Shown in pieces: positions 54,443 through 62,975 of a stretch of DNA of 64,000 bases (the stretch's first letter is position 1; every line of letters begins with the position of its first letter). Source of the DNA: Paenibacillus naphthalenovorans (GTDB lineage Bacteria; Bacillota; Bacilli; Paenibacillales; NBRC-103111). The position numbers and the translations under genes are program-made. The notes beneath the pieces were generated by a model. The model made no database searches. It was not told the origin of the DNA and saw only the letters and a program-made list of their open reading frames with translations. The stretch covers positions 62,001 through 126,000 of the forward strand of contig NZ_FNDY01000008.1 in assembly GCF_900099895.1 (NCBI RefSeq). The letters are read 5' to 3'.

Positions 54443-55510
54443 ATGGAACGCCTCTCATTGGAAATGATTCAACAGGAAGCAGCCAAAGCTCACAGCTTGC
54501 AGGAGCTAAGGATCTTTCGGGATCAGGCGCATGAGGAGCTTCAGCGGCATCTCCTTTTTGCCCGTCCATTGGATTGGAATAGAAAAGTGAATACATTGCA
54601 TGATGCGATCATCCGTCGGGTCATTCAACTGTCGGAAGCGCAGCTGGTTCGCGAGTCGGGCGAAGCCCCGCCGGTTCCTTACGCATTCCTGCTGTTCGGC
54701 AGCGGGGGGCGCGGCGAGCAAACGCTGTGGAGCGATCAGGATAACGGGCTTATCTATGCCGAACCGGACAGTGAAGAGGCGAAAGCCGGGGCGGAACGTT
54801 ATTTTGCCGGACTGGCGCAGCGCATTTCAGCCAATTTGGAGGAGGCGGGATATCCGCCTTGCAGCGGCGGCGTGATCTGCACCAATGACCAGTGGCGCAA
54901 GTCGGCGGCCGGATATCGGCGGATGCTGCGGGAATGGCTGGAAAACCCGCATTGGGAGCATGTAAGGTATTTGCTTATCTCGGCCGATGTCCGAACGATA
55001 TATGGCGATCCCGGTTTAGACGGCGCGATCTCCGGCGAAATCATCGGGTTCATCAAATCGAACCCCGCAATGCTGGAGCATATGCTTCATAATACACTGC
55101 ATCATAAAGTTTCGATCGGGTTATTCGGTCAGCTCATTAAAGAGCGCTATGGCGAGGATGCGGGAGGCGTGGATGTCAAATACGGGGCCTATATTCCAAT
55201 GGTTAACGGAATAAGGCTGCTCGCTTTGGAAGCGGGGATTCGCGTCTCATCGACCGAAAGGCGTATACAGGAGTTGATGGCAAACGGTCACGTAGATCAA
55301 GAAATCGGCCGCGATTGGCTGGAGGCGTTGACCATCGCCCTGAAGCTGCGTTCCATGACGCCTTATCAAATAGAAGGCAGCCACTACACTACCCGCGGGA
55401 AGCTTACACCGGAACAGTTGACCAAGGAACGAATAACGGAGCTTAAACGTTGTCTGCGTATCGGAATCGATCTGCAGAAGTATGTGAAAAGCAAATTTGC
55501 TAAAAGATAG
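54443..55510 (+). CDS. DUF294-type putative nucleotidyltransferase
   Basis: This 355-residue protein has the DUF294 nucleotidyltransferase domain with motif GSGGRGEQTLWSDQDN (residues 86-101), GSxxRxEQ being the GlnD-like active site, and a C-terminal helical substrate-binding DUF294_C domain (about residues 200-350). Family members are putative protein or metabolite nucleotidylyltransferases, related to the uridylyltransferase GlnD that modifies PII. It lacks CBS or cyclic nucleotide domains that often precede such modules. Start ATG 54443 follows AAAGGGGATG. It lies 38 bases after amtB and 23 before the exonuclease gene, so all three may form one operon. Confidence 0.88.
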   Translation: MERLSLEMIQQEAAKAHSLQELRIFRDQAHEELQRHLLFARPLDWNRKVNTLHDAIIRRVIQLSEAQLVRESGEAPPVPYAFLLFGSGGRGEQTLWSDQDNGLIYAEPDSEEAKAGAERYFAGLAQRISANLEEAGYPPCSGGVICTNDQWRKSAAGYRRMLREWLENPHWEHVRYLLISADVRTIYGDPGLDGAISGEIIGFIKSNPAMLEHMLHNTLHHKVSIGLFGQLIKERYGEDAGGVDVKYGAYIPMVNGIRLLALEAGIRVSSTERRIQELMANGHVDQEIGRDWLEALTIALKLRSMTPYQIEGSHYTTRGKLTPEQLTKERITELKRCLRIGIDLQKYVKSKFAKR

Positions 55511-55533
55511 AAAAGGGTTAGGAGAGATCTTCA

Positions 55534-56268
55534 ATGAAGGATATGAAGCCGGCCGGAAGGATGTGGCATCTGTACAAAACGGGCGGGTTCACTTCTGCTC
55601 TTACCTCGATGTTCGATGTGCAGAGCGCCCAGCAGATGGCCTTCATTCGATCCATCATGAAGGAGCAACGGAAAAATTCATTGTACGACATTCCTTTACA
55701 TTCGGTGGAACTGGTGGTATTCGATTTGGAAACCACCGGATTCTCTCCTTATAACGGGGATGAAATCATTGCTTTCGGTGCGGTCTCGGTTAACGGAAGC
55801 CAGATTGCCGAAAGCCAAACCTTCTACAGCCTGGTCCATCCGAAACGTTCGATTCCGGACGAAATTGAGAAGCTGACCGGGATCACGAATGAAATGGTGG
55901 CAGAAGCGCCGGACCTGCTGCATGCGCTCAGAGGGTTTCTTGAGTTTGTGCAGCGGAAGGTGCTTGTCGCCCACGGTTCCGGGCATGATAAGCATTTCCT
56001 CAATTCCGCGCTGTGGAAAACCTCCAGAGTGAGCCTGTCCCACCGGTTGCTCGACACTATGATGATCGCCAAGTGGCTGAATCCCAGGCTGAAAGCCTAT
56101 GATCTGGATACGCTGCTTGATCTGTACGGAGTTGAAGTGACCAAGCGCCATCACGCCCTTGAGGATGCTTTGATGACGGCGAGGCTGTGGTCCAAACTGA
56201 TGCTGGAAGTGCAAGCCAGAGATATCCAGACACTGGGCGACCTGTATACGCAATTAAGTTATCATTGA
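55534..56268 (+). CDS. DnaQ-type 3'-5' exonuclease (DEDDh)
   Basis: This 244-residue exonuclease resembles the epsilon subunit of DNA polymerase III. It has the DEDDh metal motifs FDLETTGF (Asp64 and Glu66), a central Asp in HDKHFLNS and HHALEDALMTA with the conserved histidine and aspartate. The N-terminal 55 residues are extra and unassigned. ATG 55534 follows AGGAGAG. Exonucleases of this type are known to sit beside DUF294 genes in other bacteria, often near transporters, but their joint role is not established. It might trim nucleic acid ends or act on RNA. Confidence 0.92.
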   Translation: MKDMKPAGRMWHLYKTGGFTSALTSMFDVQSAQQMAFIRSIMKEQRKNSLYDIPLHSVELVVFDLETTGFSPYNGDEIIAFGAVSVNGSQIAESQTFYSLVHPKRSIPDEIEKLTGITNEMVAEAPDLLHALRGFLEFVQRKVLVAHGSGHDKHFLNSALWKTSRVSLSHRLLDTMMIAKWLNPRLKAYDLDTLLDLYGVEVTKRHHALEDALMTARLWSKLMLEVQARDIQTLGDLYTQLSYH

Positions 56269-56314
56269 CTCTTCTCCGGCGAGCGGATTGGCGGATTCGT
56301 GAACCGGGATTTTT

Positions 56315-56764
56315 TTATTTACAGTCTGATTCCAGGATTTCAAAGGGGTAGGAAGTATAGTGCCAGGTTCCGTCTCCTTGCTGGACATATTGATAAGCCT
56401 TCACCAAGGGGATTTGGGGATCTTCCAAAGAGACAATCCAATGCCATGCTGCTCCCCGCCAGGATGACCGTATGTCCTCTGCCGAAGGAACGGGAGGGGT
56501 GCGCGGATGCGAATGCACGATCCCCGCAGGTTTCTGATTCCCATGGCGCCCAGCAAATAAAGCCCGAATCATTTCTTCCGGATCCATCAAAAAATGCCGC
56601 TCCGGCTCGTTGTGGACGTTGGCTACCGGTACAAAATAATCCATCTCTCTTTCATTGCTCCCAAACAGAAAACCGCAGGCCTCCTGCGGCTTTTGCTCGA
56701 TGCAGTGCCGAAGCATGGCAGTCCATGCCTCACGGCGGATACATAAGCTTTTCAGTATGCTCAT
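56315..56764 (-). CDS. JAMM/MPN+ metallopeptidase (M67 family)
   Basis: This 149-residue protein has the JAMM zinc motif, with Glu28, HSHP (His84 and His86), Ser94 and Asp97 in HSHPRTPPVPSAED, all in canonical spacing. In bacteria such proteins cleave C-terminal extensions from small ubiquitin-like sulfur carriers or act in amino acid biosynthesis. No ubiquitin-like carrier or ThiF-type gene is next to it, so its partner must be elsewhere. GAGGTCG lies about ten bases before the ATG. It is cytoplasmic and divides the exonuclease gene from an MFS exporter. Confidence 0.9.
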   Translation of the reverse strand: MSILKSLCIRREAWTAMLRHCIEQKPQEACGFLFGSNEREMDYFVPVANVHNEPERHFLMDPEEMIRALFAGRHGNQKPAGIVHSHPRTPPVPSAEDIRSSWRGAAWHWIVSLEDPQIPLVKAYQYVQQGDGTWHYTSYPFEILESDCK

Positions 56765-56839
56765 CGTATAACGGCGACCTCATTCCAAACAGGATGGTTA
56801 GCACCATTATACAGGATCCGGCGCCTGCACGCCTCCCTT

Positions 56840-58135
56840 TTAGCCTCCGACCTTCCCCTCCGGTTTAATGAAGAAAAATACGAGGCCAAGCGCCAATAAG
56901 GCCAATGCCGTAACGGAAATAAATACAATCTGATGCGATTTTTCCATCATCCAGCCAAATAAGGGCGGTCCGGCCGCAACACCCAAAAATCTCAGGCTGC
57001 TGTATATGGAAGTAATCATGCCTCTCTGTTCGCGTTCGACAGAGCCGGTAATCATCGTATTCAGACAAGGCAGGAGGAGTCCCGTACCGATGCTGCTGAG
57101 CGTCAGCAAGCCGATGAACAAGGTTAGATTTTGGTTAAAGAAGAAAATGCATAAGCCCAAAGACACGGTCATCAAAGCAAGTCCGATATTCATAAGCCAC
57201 CGCATCAGTATTCCGTTCTTCTTGATGACGGAGCCGGTTGTGTAAGAGGTAACCACCAGGCCGAGGAGGGGAATAGCCAGCACAAATCCCTTTTTGACGC
57301 CGTCAATATAGTAAGGCTCGAGCTCAAGAATGTCGGATAAATAAAACAGGACGCCGAATAAGACGAACAACGCCAGGGATCCTGCAAAGAAGGACGTGAT
57401 TAGCCAACGGCCTTTTTCTTTCAGCACCTTCCCGATATTTTTCATGTATGGCCCCGGTTCGGGAGCTTTTTTTTCTTTTTTCGGTTCTTTAAGCAGAAAC
57501 ATAACGGCCAGTAAGGACATGAGACAAAAGAAAGGGAAAGCGAAAAAGGGGGCGTACCATACCCACAAGGCGAGCAGCGCGCCCAGGATCGGGCTGATGA
57601 CCTTTCCGGCTCCATTCGAAGCTTCGGTCAAGCCGAGCGCCTTGCTTTCCGTTGCTTCCTTATACATATCGCCCGCCAAGGCCATAGCGATGGGAGCCGT
57701 ACCTGCCGCTCCAAGTCCTTGGATGGCTCTTGCGATAATGATCACCGTGTAGGAGTTCCACACGGCCCCGAAGCCTGCCAATACCCCCGCAGCCCCATAT
57801 ATAATTAATGAAGGGATCATAATGGCCTTTCTGGAGAAGCGGTCGGACAAATAGCCGGAAAGCGGAATGACCAGGCCCGCCGTGACGGAGAACAGGGTGA
57901 TGACGAGGCTGCTCTGAAACTGGCTGATCCCCAGCCGTTCCTGCATATCCGGCAGGATGGGAACGAGCATGGAATTCCCGAGCACAAGCACCAGAGGTAC
58001 GGTGGCAATAGCGATAAATTCCCAGACCTGCCCTTTGGACGCCTCATTGTTCCGGCCTGATTCCTCCGATTTGTATTGCGGTTCAATATCGCTGTCGAAA
58101 AAAATTTGAAGCTTTTTCCTTTTGCTTTTTTCCAT
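56840..58135 (-). CDS. MFS multidrug efflux transporter
   Basis: This 431-residue major facilitator has about twelve helices after a 45-residue charged N-terminal extension. Landmarks are the start FIAIATVPLVLVLGNSMLVP, motif A in LSGYLSDRFSRKAIMI and the helix 5 motif GLGAAGTAPIAMALAGDMY, typical of drug-H+ antiporters of the DHA1 type. ATG 58135 (MEKSKRKKL) follows GAGGGG. A longer in-frame start 75 codons upstream is unsupported. Substrates are unknown. It converges with nothing and stands alone on the minus strand. Confidence 0.87.
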   Translation of the reverse strand: MEKSKRKKLQIFFDSDIEPQYKSEESGRNNEASKGQVWEFIAIATVPLVLVLGNSMLVPILPDMQERLGISQFQSSLVITLFSVTAGLVIPLSGYLSDRFSRKAIMIPSLIIYGAAGVLAGFGAVWNSYTVIIIARAIQGLGAAGTAPIAMALAGDMYKEATESKALGLTEASNGAGKVISPILGALLALWVWYAPFFAFPFFCLMSLLAVMFLLKEPKKEKKAPEPGPYMKNIGKVLKEKGRWLITSFFAGSLALFVLFGVLFYLSDILELEPYYIDGVKKGFVLAIPLLGLVVTSYTTGSVIKKNGILMRWLMNIGLALMTVSLGLCIFFFNQNLTLFIGLLTLSSIGTGLLLPCLNTMITGSVEREQRGMITSIYSSLRFLGVAAGPPLFGWMMEKSHQIVFISVTALALLALGLVFFFIKPEGKVGG

Positions 58136-58310
58136 GTCGAACCTGCCCCTCTGAAGACAAAAGAATGTAGCTCTAATGTTCCCGTACCCTAGCGGGATCA
58201 TGCCTTCCGGCTTATTCCAGCAGAAACAAAGGCACAGCCTGAAATCTTTCTGTAAATGAGGGGAATACTTAGGAGGAGAAGCACAGCGGGTCGGACTGGA
58301 GGAACCACTC

Positions 58311-58853
58311 ATGAAAAAAAACGCAATACTGCTGCTGGTCGCGTTGCTTTTGGCAGGCATTGCCTTTTACCAACATGTCAGGGGGCCTGAGTCCTCTACA
58401 CAAGCTGCATCGGCAATGAACCGGCTGGCTGTAGGTCAGCCTGTGCCCCAAATCATATTACAGGGGCTGGACGGCTCGGATTATCGGCTTGGCGGAGCCC
58501 GGGATAAACCGTTGGTGATAAACTTTTGGGCATCCTGGTGCAGGCCCTGCCATGAAGAAGCGCCTGATTTAAGTCAGGTATACGAGCGGTATCAAGGCAA
58601 AATCGATTTGTATGCAGTTAATGTAACAAAAGATGACAGTATAAACCTGGTGCAAAGCTTTGTGCAGCAGTATCGCTATACGTTTCCTGTCCTTCTGGAT
58701 TCGAAAGGAGAAGCGGCGTCCGCTTACCGGATTTTATTTGTGCCGACCAGCTTTCTGATCGACCGTCAGGGGAGGCTGCTGGAGGTTATTCATGTCCTCC
58801 CTAAAGAGGAACTGGATAAAAAAATCAGAAGGCTCGTCGAATCGGCGGCCTGA
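58311..58853 (+). CDS. Membrane-anchored thioredoxin-like protein (TlpA/ResA family)
   Basis: This 180-residue extracytoplasmic thiol-disulfide oxidoreductase has an N-terminal membrane anchor (AILLLVALLLAGIAFY) and a thioredoxin fold with CxxC at Cys77-Cys80 (WASWCRPCHEE). The cis-proline segment FVPTSFLIDRQGRL is present. ResA-like proteins reduce cytochrome c apoproteins, and others act in redox control at the membrane surface. ATG 58311 follows GGAGGA. No cytochrome maturation gene adjoins, so the partner is unknown. It lies divergent to the MFS gene. Confidence 0.92.
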   Translation: MKKNAILLLVALLLAGIAFYQHVRGPESSTQAASAMNRLAVGQPVPQIILQGLDGSDYRLGGARDKPLVINFWASWCRPCHEEAPDLSQVYERYQGKIDLYAVNVTKDDSINLVQSFVQQYRYTFPVLLDSKGEAASAYRILFVPTSFLIDRQGRLLEVIHVLPKEELDKKIRRLVESAA

Positions 58854-58855
58854 AA

Positions 58856-58900
58856 AAAAGCCGCAGTCCTGTTTAAGAATTAAACAGTCTGCGGCTTTTA
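58856..58900. terminator. Bidirectional terminator between the TlpA-like gene and cimA
   Basis: AAAAGCCGCAG pairs with CTGCGGCTTTT around a further GTTTAA/TTAAAC stem. Both strands carry T runs. Confidence 0.9.
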
Positions 58901-58909
58901 CTATAGGTT

Positions 58910-60532
58910 TTAATGATTGATGAGCCCGACCTGTTCCCGCTGCTGTTCTTTAAGTTGGCGGGCGGCCCGGGTTTGGCTCAGCAAGGCGTAGCGCATGCTG
59001 TCGACCAGCGCCTGCCAGCTTGCTTCAATGACATTTTCGGATACGCCGACTGTACTCCATGTGGATTGGAAATCGGACGATTCAATCAGCACCCGAACTT
59101 TTGCGGCTGTCGTATCCTTCTCGTCCAATACGCGAACCTTGTAGTCCGTCAAGTGCATATTTTGCAGCCCCGGATAATACTGCATCAGGCATTTGCGCAG
59201 CGCATTATCCAACGCATTGACCGGGCCGTTGCCCTCGGCAGCGTTATAAACAGTCTCGCCGTGTACCTTGACTTTAACGATGGCTTCGGAAACAACCGGT
59301 TGGTCCTCGGATTTGGCAACCATGATTTTAAAGGATTCCAACGTGAAGACTTCTTCCAGATGTCCGTATGCGCCGCGGATAAGCAGTTCCAATGTAGCGT
59401 CGGCCCCTTCGAATTGATAGCCTTGATGCTCCATCTCTTTAATTTGGGCGATCAATTGCTTCGTCTGCTGGTTATTGGTATTGAAATCGAGTCCCAGCTC
59501 CTGCGCCTTGAACACCAGATTGCTTTGACCCGCCAGCTCGGAAACAAGAACACGCTGCTTGTTGCCTACCAGCTCCGGCGTAATATGCTCGTATGTGCTG
59601 GAATTCCGCAAAATGGCGGACACGTGGATGCCCCCTTTATGGGCGAACGCAGCGGTGCCGACGTACGGCTGGTTCATCGGCATGTGCATGTTGGCGATCT
59701 CGCTGACGTAACGGGCGACATTCGTTAAGTTTGCCAGCTGCTCGTCGCTGATGACATCATATTTCAACTTTAATTGGAGGTTCGGAATAATCGAGACGAG
59801 ATTCGCGTTCCCGCAGCGTTCTCCGTATCCGTTAATCGTCCCCTGAACCTGGGTGGCTCCGGCCATAACTGCGGCGATACTGTTAGCGACCCCGACCTCA
59901 CAGTCATTGTGGGCATGAATGCCGATCGGACATTTCACCGCCCGGCGTACGGCGGCAACGATTTCCGATATCTCATGAGGAAGCGTCCCTCCATTGGTAT
60001 CGCAGAGGGCAATCCAATCGGCTCCGGCTTCTTCCGCTTTCTTGATGGTTGCCAGGGCGTATTCCGGATTGCTTTTGTACCCGTCGAAAAAATGCTCCGC
60101 GTCATAGATGATTTCCAAACCGCGGCTCTTCAAGTAGCGGACGGAATCATAAATCATCGCCAAGTTTTCTTCAAGCGTCGTTTGAATAGCCGTGTGCACC
60201 TGGAAATCCCAAGATTTGCCGAAAATCGCGGCGGCTTGTACACCGACTTCCAGAATGCGGTTCAGGTTGGCATCGTTCTCAGGCAAAGTGTCCTTGCGGC
60301 GCGTGCTGCCAAAAGCGGTTACTTTGGCCTGCTTAAGACCAAGCTCCTTGACACGAATGAAAAATTCAATATCTTTATTGTTGCTTCCCGGCCATCCGCC
60401 TTCAATATAGGAAACGCCCAGTTCATCCAGCTTCTGGGCGATTTTGAGTTTGTCTTCGACAGACAGGCTGATGCCTTCCCCTTGAGTTCCATCTCTCAAG
60501 GTCGTATCGAATATTTTAATTTTGGCTCCCAT
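58910..60532 (-). CDS. cimA: (R)-citramalate synthase
   Basis: This 540-residue enzyme condenses pyruvate with acetyl-CoA to citramalate, the first step of the threonine-independent isoleucine route. The catalytic start reads IFDTTLRDGTQGEGISLS (HMGL-like family), with the metal-binding IGIHAHNDCEVGVANSIAAV and the NGYGERCGNANL segment. A LeuA-type regulatory domain follows (NALDNALRKCLMQYYPGL), so feedback inhibition by isoleucine is expected. The length and the KSWDFQ segment favour cimA over leuA. ATG 60532 follows CAGGAGG. Confidence 0.92.
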   Translation of the reverse strand: MGAKIKIFDTTLRDGTQGEGISLSVEDKLKIAQKLDELGVSYIEGGWPGSNNKDIEFFIRVKELGLKQAKVTAFGSTRRKDTLPENDANLNRILEVGVQAAAIFGKSWDFQVHTAIQTTLEENLAMIYDSVRYLKSRGLEIIYDAEHFFDGYKSNPEYALATIKKAEEAGADWIALCDTNGGTLPHEISEIVAAVRRAVKCPIGIHAHNDCEVGVANSIAAVMAGATQVQGTINGYGERCGNANLVSIIPNLQLKLKYDVISDEQLANLTNVARYVSEIANMHMPMNQPYVGTAAFAHKGGIHVSAILRNSSTYEHITPELVGNKQRVLVSELAGQSNLVFKAQELGLDFNTNNQQTKQLIAQIKEMEHQGYQFEGADATLELLIRGAYGHLEEVFTLESFKIMVAKSEDQPVVSEAIVKVKVHGETVYNAAEGNGPVNALDNALRKCLMQYYPGLQNMHLTDYKVRVLDEKDTTAAKVRVLIESSDFQSTWSTVGVSENVIEASWQALVDSMRYALLSQTRAARQLKEQQREQVGLINH

Positions 60533-60698
60533 GGTAAAGTCCTCCTGTTCCATTAACCTGTATACACCATCAAATGAATGAAAAATAGATTTCATAATTA
60601 TAGCACATTGTTTCTTGTAAAGGATATTATTAAAATAAAAATAACACCTATCTTTTTAATGACGAGTATACTGACATCAGGGCGAGGTGACCTTGAAC

Positions 60699-62006
60699 AT
60701 GCCGGAAAGAAAGCCGGGGACCGGGGATGGTTATCCCGTGAACGGTAGAGTCATACTCCATATCGATATGAATGCATTTTATTGTTCCGTGCATGAGGCG
60801 GTGGAACCTGACAAATACAAAGACAAGCCGCTGGCCGTCGCCGGCAGCGTGGAACTGCGGAAAGGGATAATTGTCACTTGCTCCTACAAGGCCCGCAGCA
60901 AGGGAGTGAAGACGGGGATGCTTGTCGGGCAAGCGCTGAAGCTTTGTCCCGAACTGATTGTCATCCAGCCGGATTTTGAACTCTACCGGAGCTTCTCCAG
61001 ACGGTTTATGAAAATCGCTTACGAATATTCGCCGCTGGTCGAAGCCATGTCTATTGACGAATGCTACGTGGATATTACAGGCTCCAAGACGTTCGGGACA
61101 CCGCTTGAGATTGCTTCGGCCATTCAGGAACGAATTCGCAAAGAGCTGCACCTTCCTTGTTCGATCGGCATAGCTCCCAACAGACTGCTCGCCAAGATGG
61201 CGTCGGATATGAAGAAGCCCAACGGCATTTCCGTGCTGCGCAAAAGGGACGTGCCGGCCATGCTCTGGCCGCATCCATGCTCCTATTTATACGGGATCGG
61301 GAAGAAAACCGCCGAAAAGCTCAAAAGGCTGCAGATTCATACGCTTGGTCAGCTGGCGCATGCCGATGAGGCGGTTTTAATGCATCATTTTGGCGTGCTG
61401 GGGCCGGTCTTGAAGCATGCTGCGAACGGAGAGGACGATTCGCCGGTCAATCCGGAGCGGGAACAAAGCAAGTCGATCGGGCATACGACGACCCTGCCGG
61501 TCAATTATACGGAGTATGCCGATATTCACCGGGTATTCCTTAATTTGGCCGATCAGGTGGGCCGGAGGCTGAGGAAGCAAGGGCTATTGGCTCAGACCGT
61601 GCAAATCACCATCAGGGATCCCGATATGAAAACCATCACGCGTGCGGCGAAGCTCAATGAACCGACGGAGGACGCCTCGGACTTTTACCGCCTTGCTTGC
61701 CGCCTGTTCGACACGCATTGGAAGGCGGGAGATCCGGTAAGGCTGCTGGGGATCACGCTGCAAAGTCTGTCTCCCAAACGGGAAGCCGCCGTTCAGCTGG
61801 ATTTATTCAGCTATCAGAAGCAGCCTGCGAAAGAGAAATTGACCCAAACACTGGATGCGCTGCGCGACAAATTCGGCGAGGGAGCCGTTCTTACCGCGGG
61901 AATGCTCGGCAACGACCCTTCGACGCTGATCCGCAACGCAAAAATCCGCGGCACCTCCCTGCAAATGGATCACCTCAGATTAAAGGGACTGGAGGAAGAG
62001 GAGTGA
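60699..62006 (+). CDS. dinB: DNA polymerase IV (Y-family)
   Basis: This 435-residue translesion polymerase has HIDMNAFYCSVHEAVEP as the first catalytic motif, SIDECYVDITGS as the second, PCSIGIAPNRLLAKMASDMK as part of the palm domain, and a C-terminal QLDLF sequence that fits a beta-clamp binding motif. ATG 60699 is chosen, with GAGGTGA upstream, while GTG 60687 and TTG 60693 are alternatives. It lacks proofreading and acts in lesion bypass. The stop codon overlaps the GTG start of mobB (GTGA), so the two are translationally coupled. I saw no LexA box in the promoter region. Confidence 0.95.
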   Translation: MPERKPGTGDGYPVNGRVILHIDMNAFYCSVHEAVEPDKYKDKPLAVAGSVELRKGIIVTCSYKARSKGVKTGMLVGQALKLCPELIVIQPDFELYRSFSRRFMKIAYEYSPLVEAMSIDECYVDITGSKTFGTPLEIASAIQERIRKELHLPCSIGIAPNRLLAKMASDMKKPNGISVLRKRDVPAMLWPHPCSYLYGIGKKTAEKLKRLQIHTLGQLAHADEAVLMHHFGVLGPVLKHAANGEDDSPVNPEREQSKSIGHTTTLPVNYTEYADIHRVFLNLADQVGRRLRKQGLLAQTVQITIRDPDMKTITRAAKLNEPTEDASDFYRLACRLFDTHWKAGDPVRLLGITLQSLSPKREAAVQLDLFSYQKQPAKEKLTQTLDALRDKFGEGAVLTAGMLGNDPSTLIRNAKIRGTSLQMDHLRLKGLEEEE

Positions 62007-62497
62007 AAACGAAGGTGATCGGCTTTACCGGCTATGCGAACAGCGGCAAGACCACGTTAATCCGGAGATTGACGGAGCACTATGAGGCCAAAGGCATAAA
62101 CGTGGCCGTCATAAAACACGACGGGCACGGGCATTATAAAGAAGCGGCCGATACGGACTCGGCCCGGTTTATTCAATCGGGGGCCTCGGCTTCCATTGTC
62201 ATATCGCCGGATTCCGTCCGGACCTATGAACGTCGGATAATGCCGCTATCCGATATGATCGAAACGCTGCAGGAGCGCTACCAGTATATTTTCGTGGAAG
62301 GATTCAAGCGCGAGCCGCACGCGAAAATCGCCGTCTTCCGTACCGAAGAGCAGGCGGATATCGTTAGCTCCCTCCCGGTTCCGCCCGTCGCTTGGGTTAC
62401 AACCGATGTTGCTTTGGCCGAACACCGTGTTCCGGACTGCCCTGTTTTTCAGCCGGACGATATTGAATCGATAGCGTGCTTTATCGAAAACCTATAA
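62003..62497 (+). CDS. mobB: Molybdopterin-guanine dinucleotide biosynthesis protein B
   Basis: This 164-residue P-loop GTPase-like protein assists MobA in attaching GMP to molybdopterin. It has the Walker A motif GYANSGKTTLIRRL near residue 10, HDGHGH shortly after, and the VEGFKREPHAKIAVFR motif characteristic of MobB. GTG 62003 is used, since GGAGGAAGAGG lies just upstream in the dinB coding end. It overlaps the dinB stop by four bases. No other molybdenum cofactor gene (moaA, mobA, modABC) is in the window, so the coupling to dinB is unusual. Confidence 0.92.
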   Translation: MKTKVIGFTGYANSGKTTLIRRLTEHYEAKGINVAVIKHDGHGHYKEAADTDSARFIQSGASASIVISPDSVRTYERRIMPLSDMIETLQERYQYIFVEGFKREPHAKIAVFRTEEQADIVSSLPVPPVAWVTTDVALAEHRVPDCPVFQPDDIESIACFIENL

Positions 62498-62563
62498 CGA
62501 TACGTTATCATTATGTTCGCTACTTTCTATTTGAACTTTATAGGCATTTATATTATATTTTAG

Positions 62564-62833
<270 letters not shown>

Positions 62834-62850
62834 GACTTCAGAATTATAAC

Positions 62851-62888
62851 AAGGCTTGTTCCTGATGCGGGGAACAGGCCTTTTTTCT
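62851..62888 (+). terminator. Terminator of the ferredoxin gene
   Basis: AAGGCTTGTTCC pairs with GGAACAGGCCTT (one mismatch), followed by a T run. Confidence 0.9.
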
Positions 62889-62975
62889 GTTTTTCTACAT
62901 TTTTTTCGCCGGATGTATAGGATTATATGGTAATATAAAAATTGGTAATTTGCGAGTTGGCGTAGGGGGTAATCT

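Noticed and set aside
60600-60698. LexA/SOS box upstream of dinB
   Set aside because: No CGAAC-N4-GTTCG type sequence is present in this AT-rich gap.
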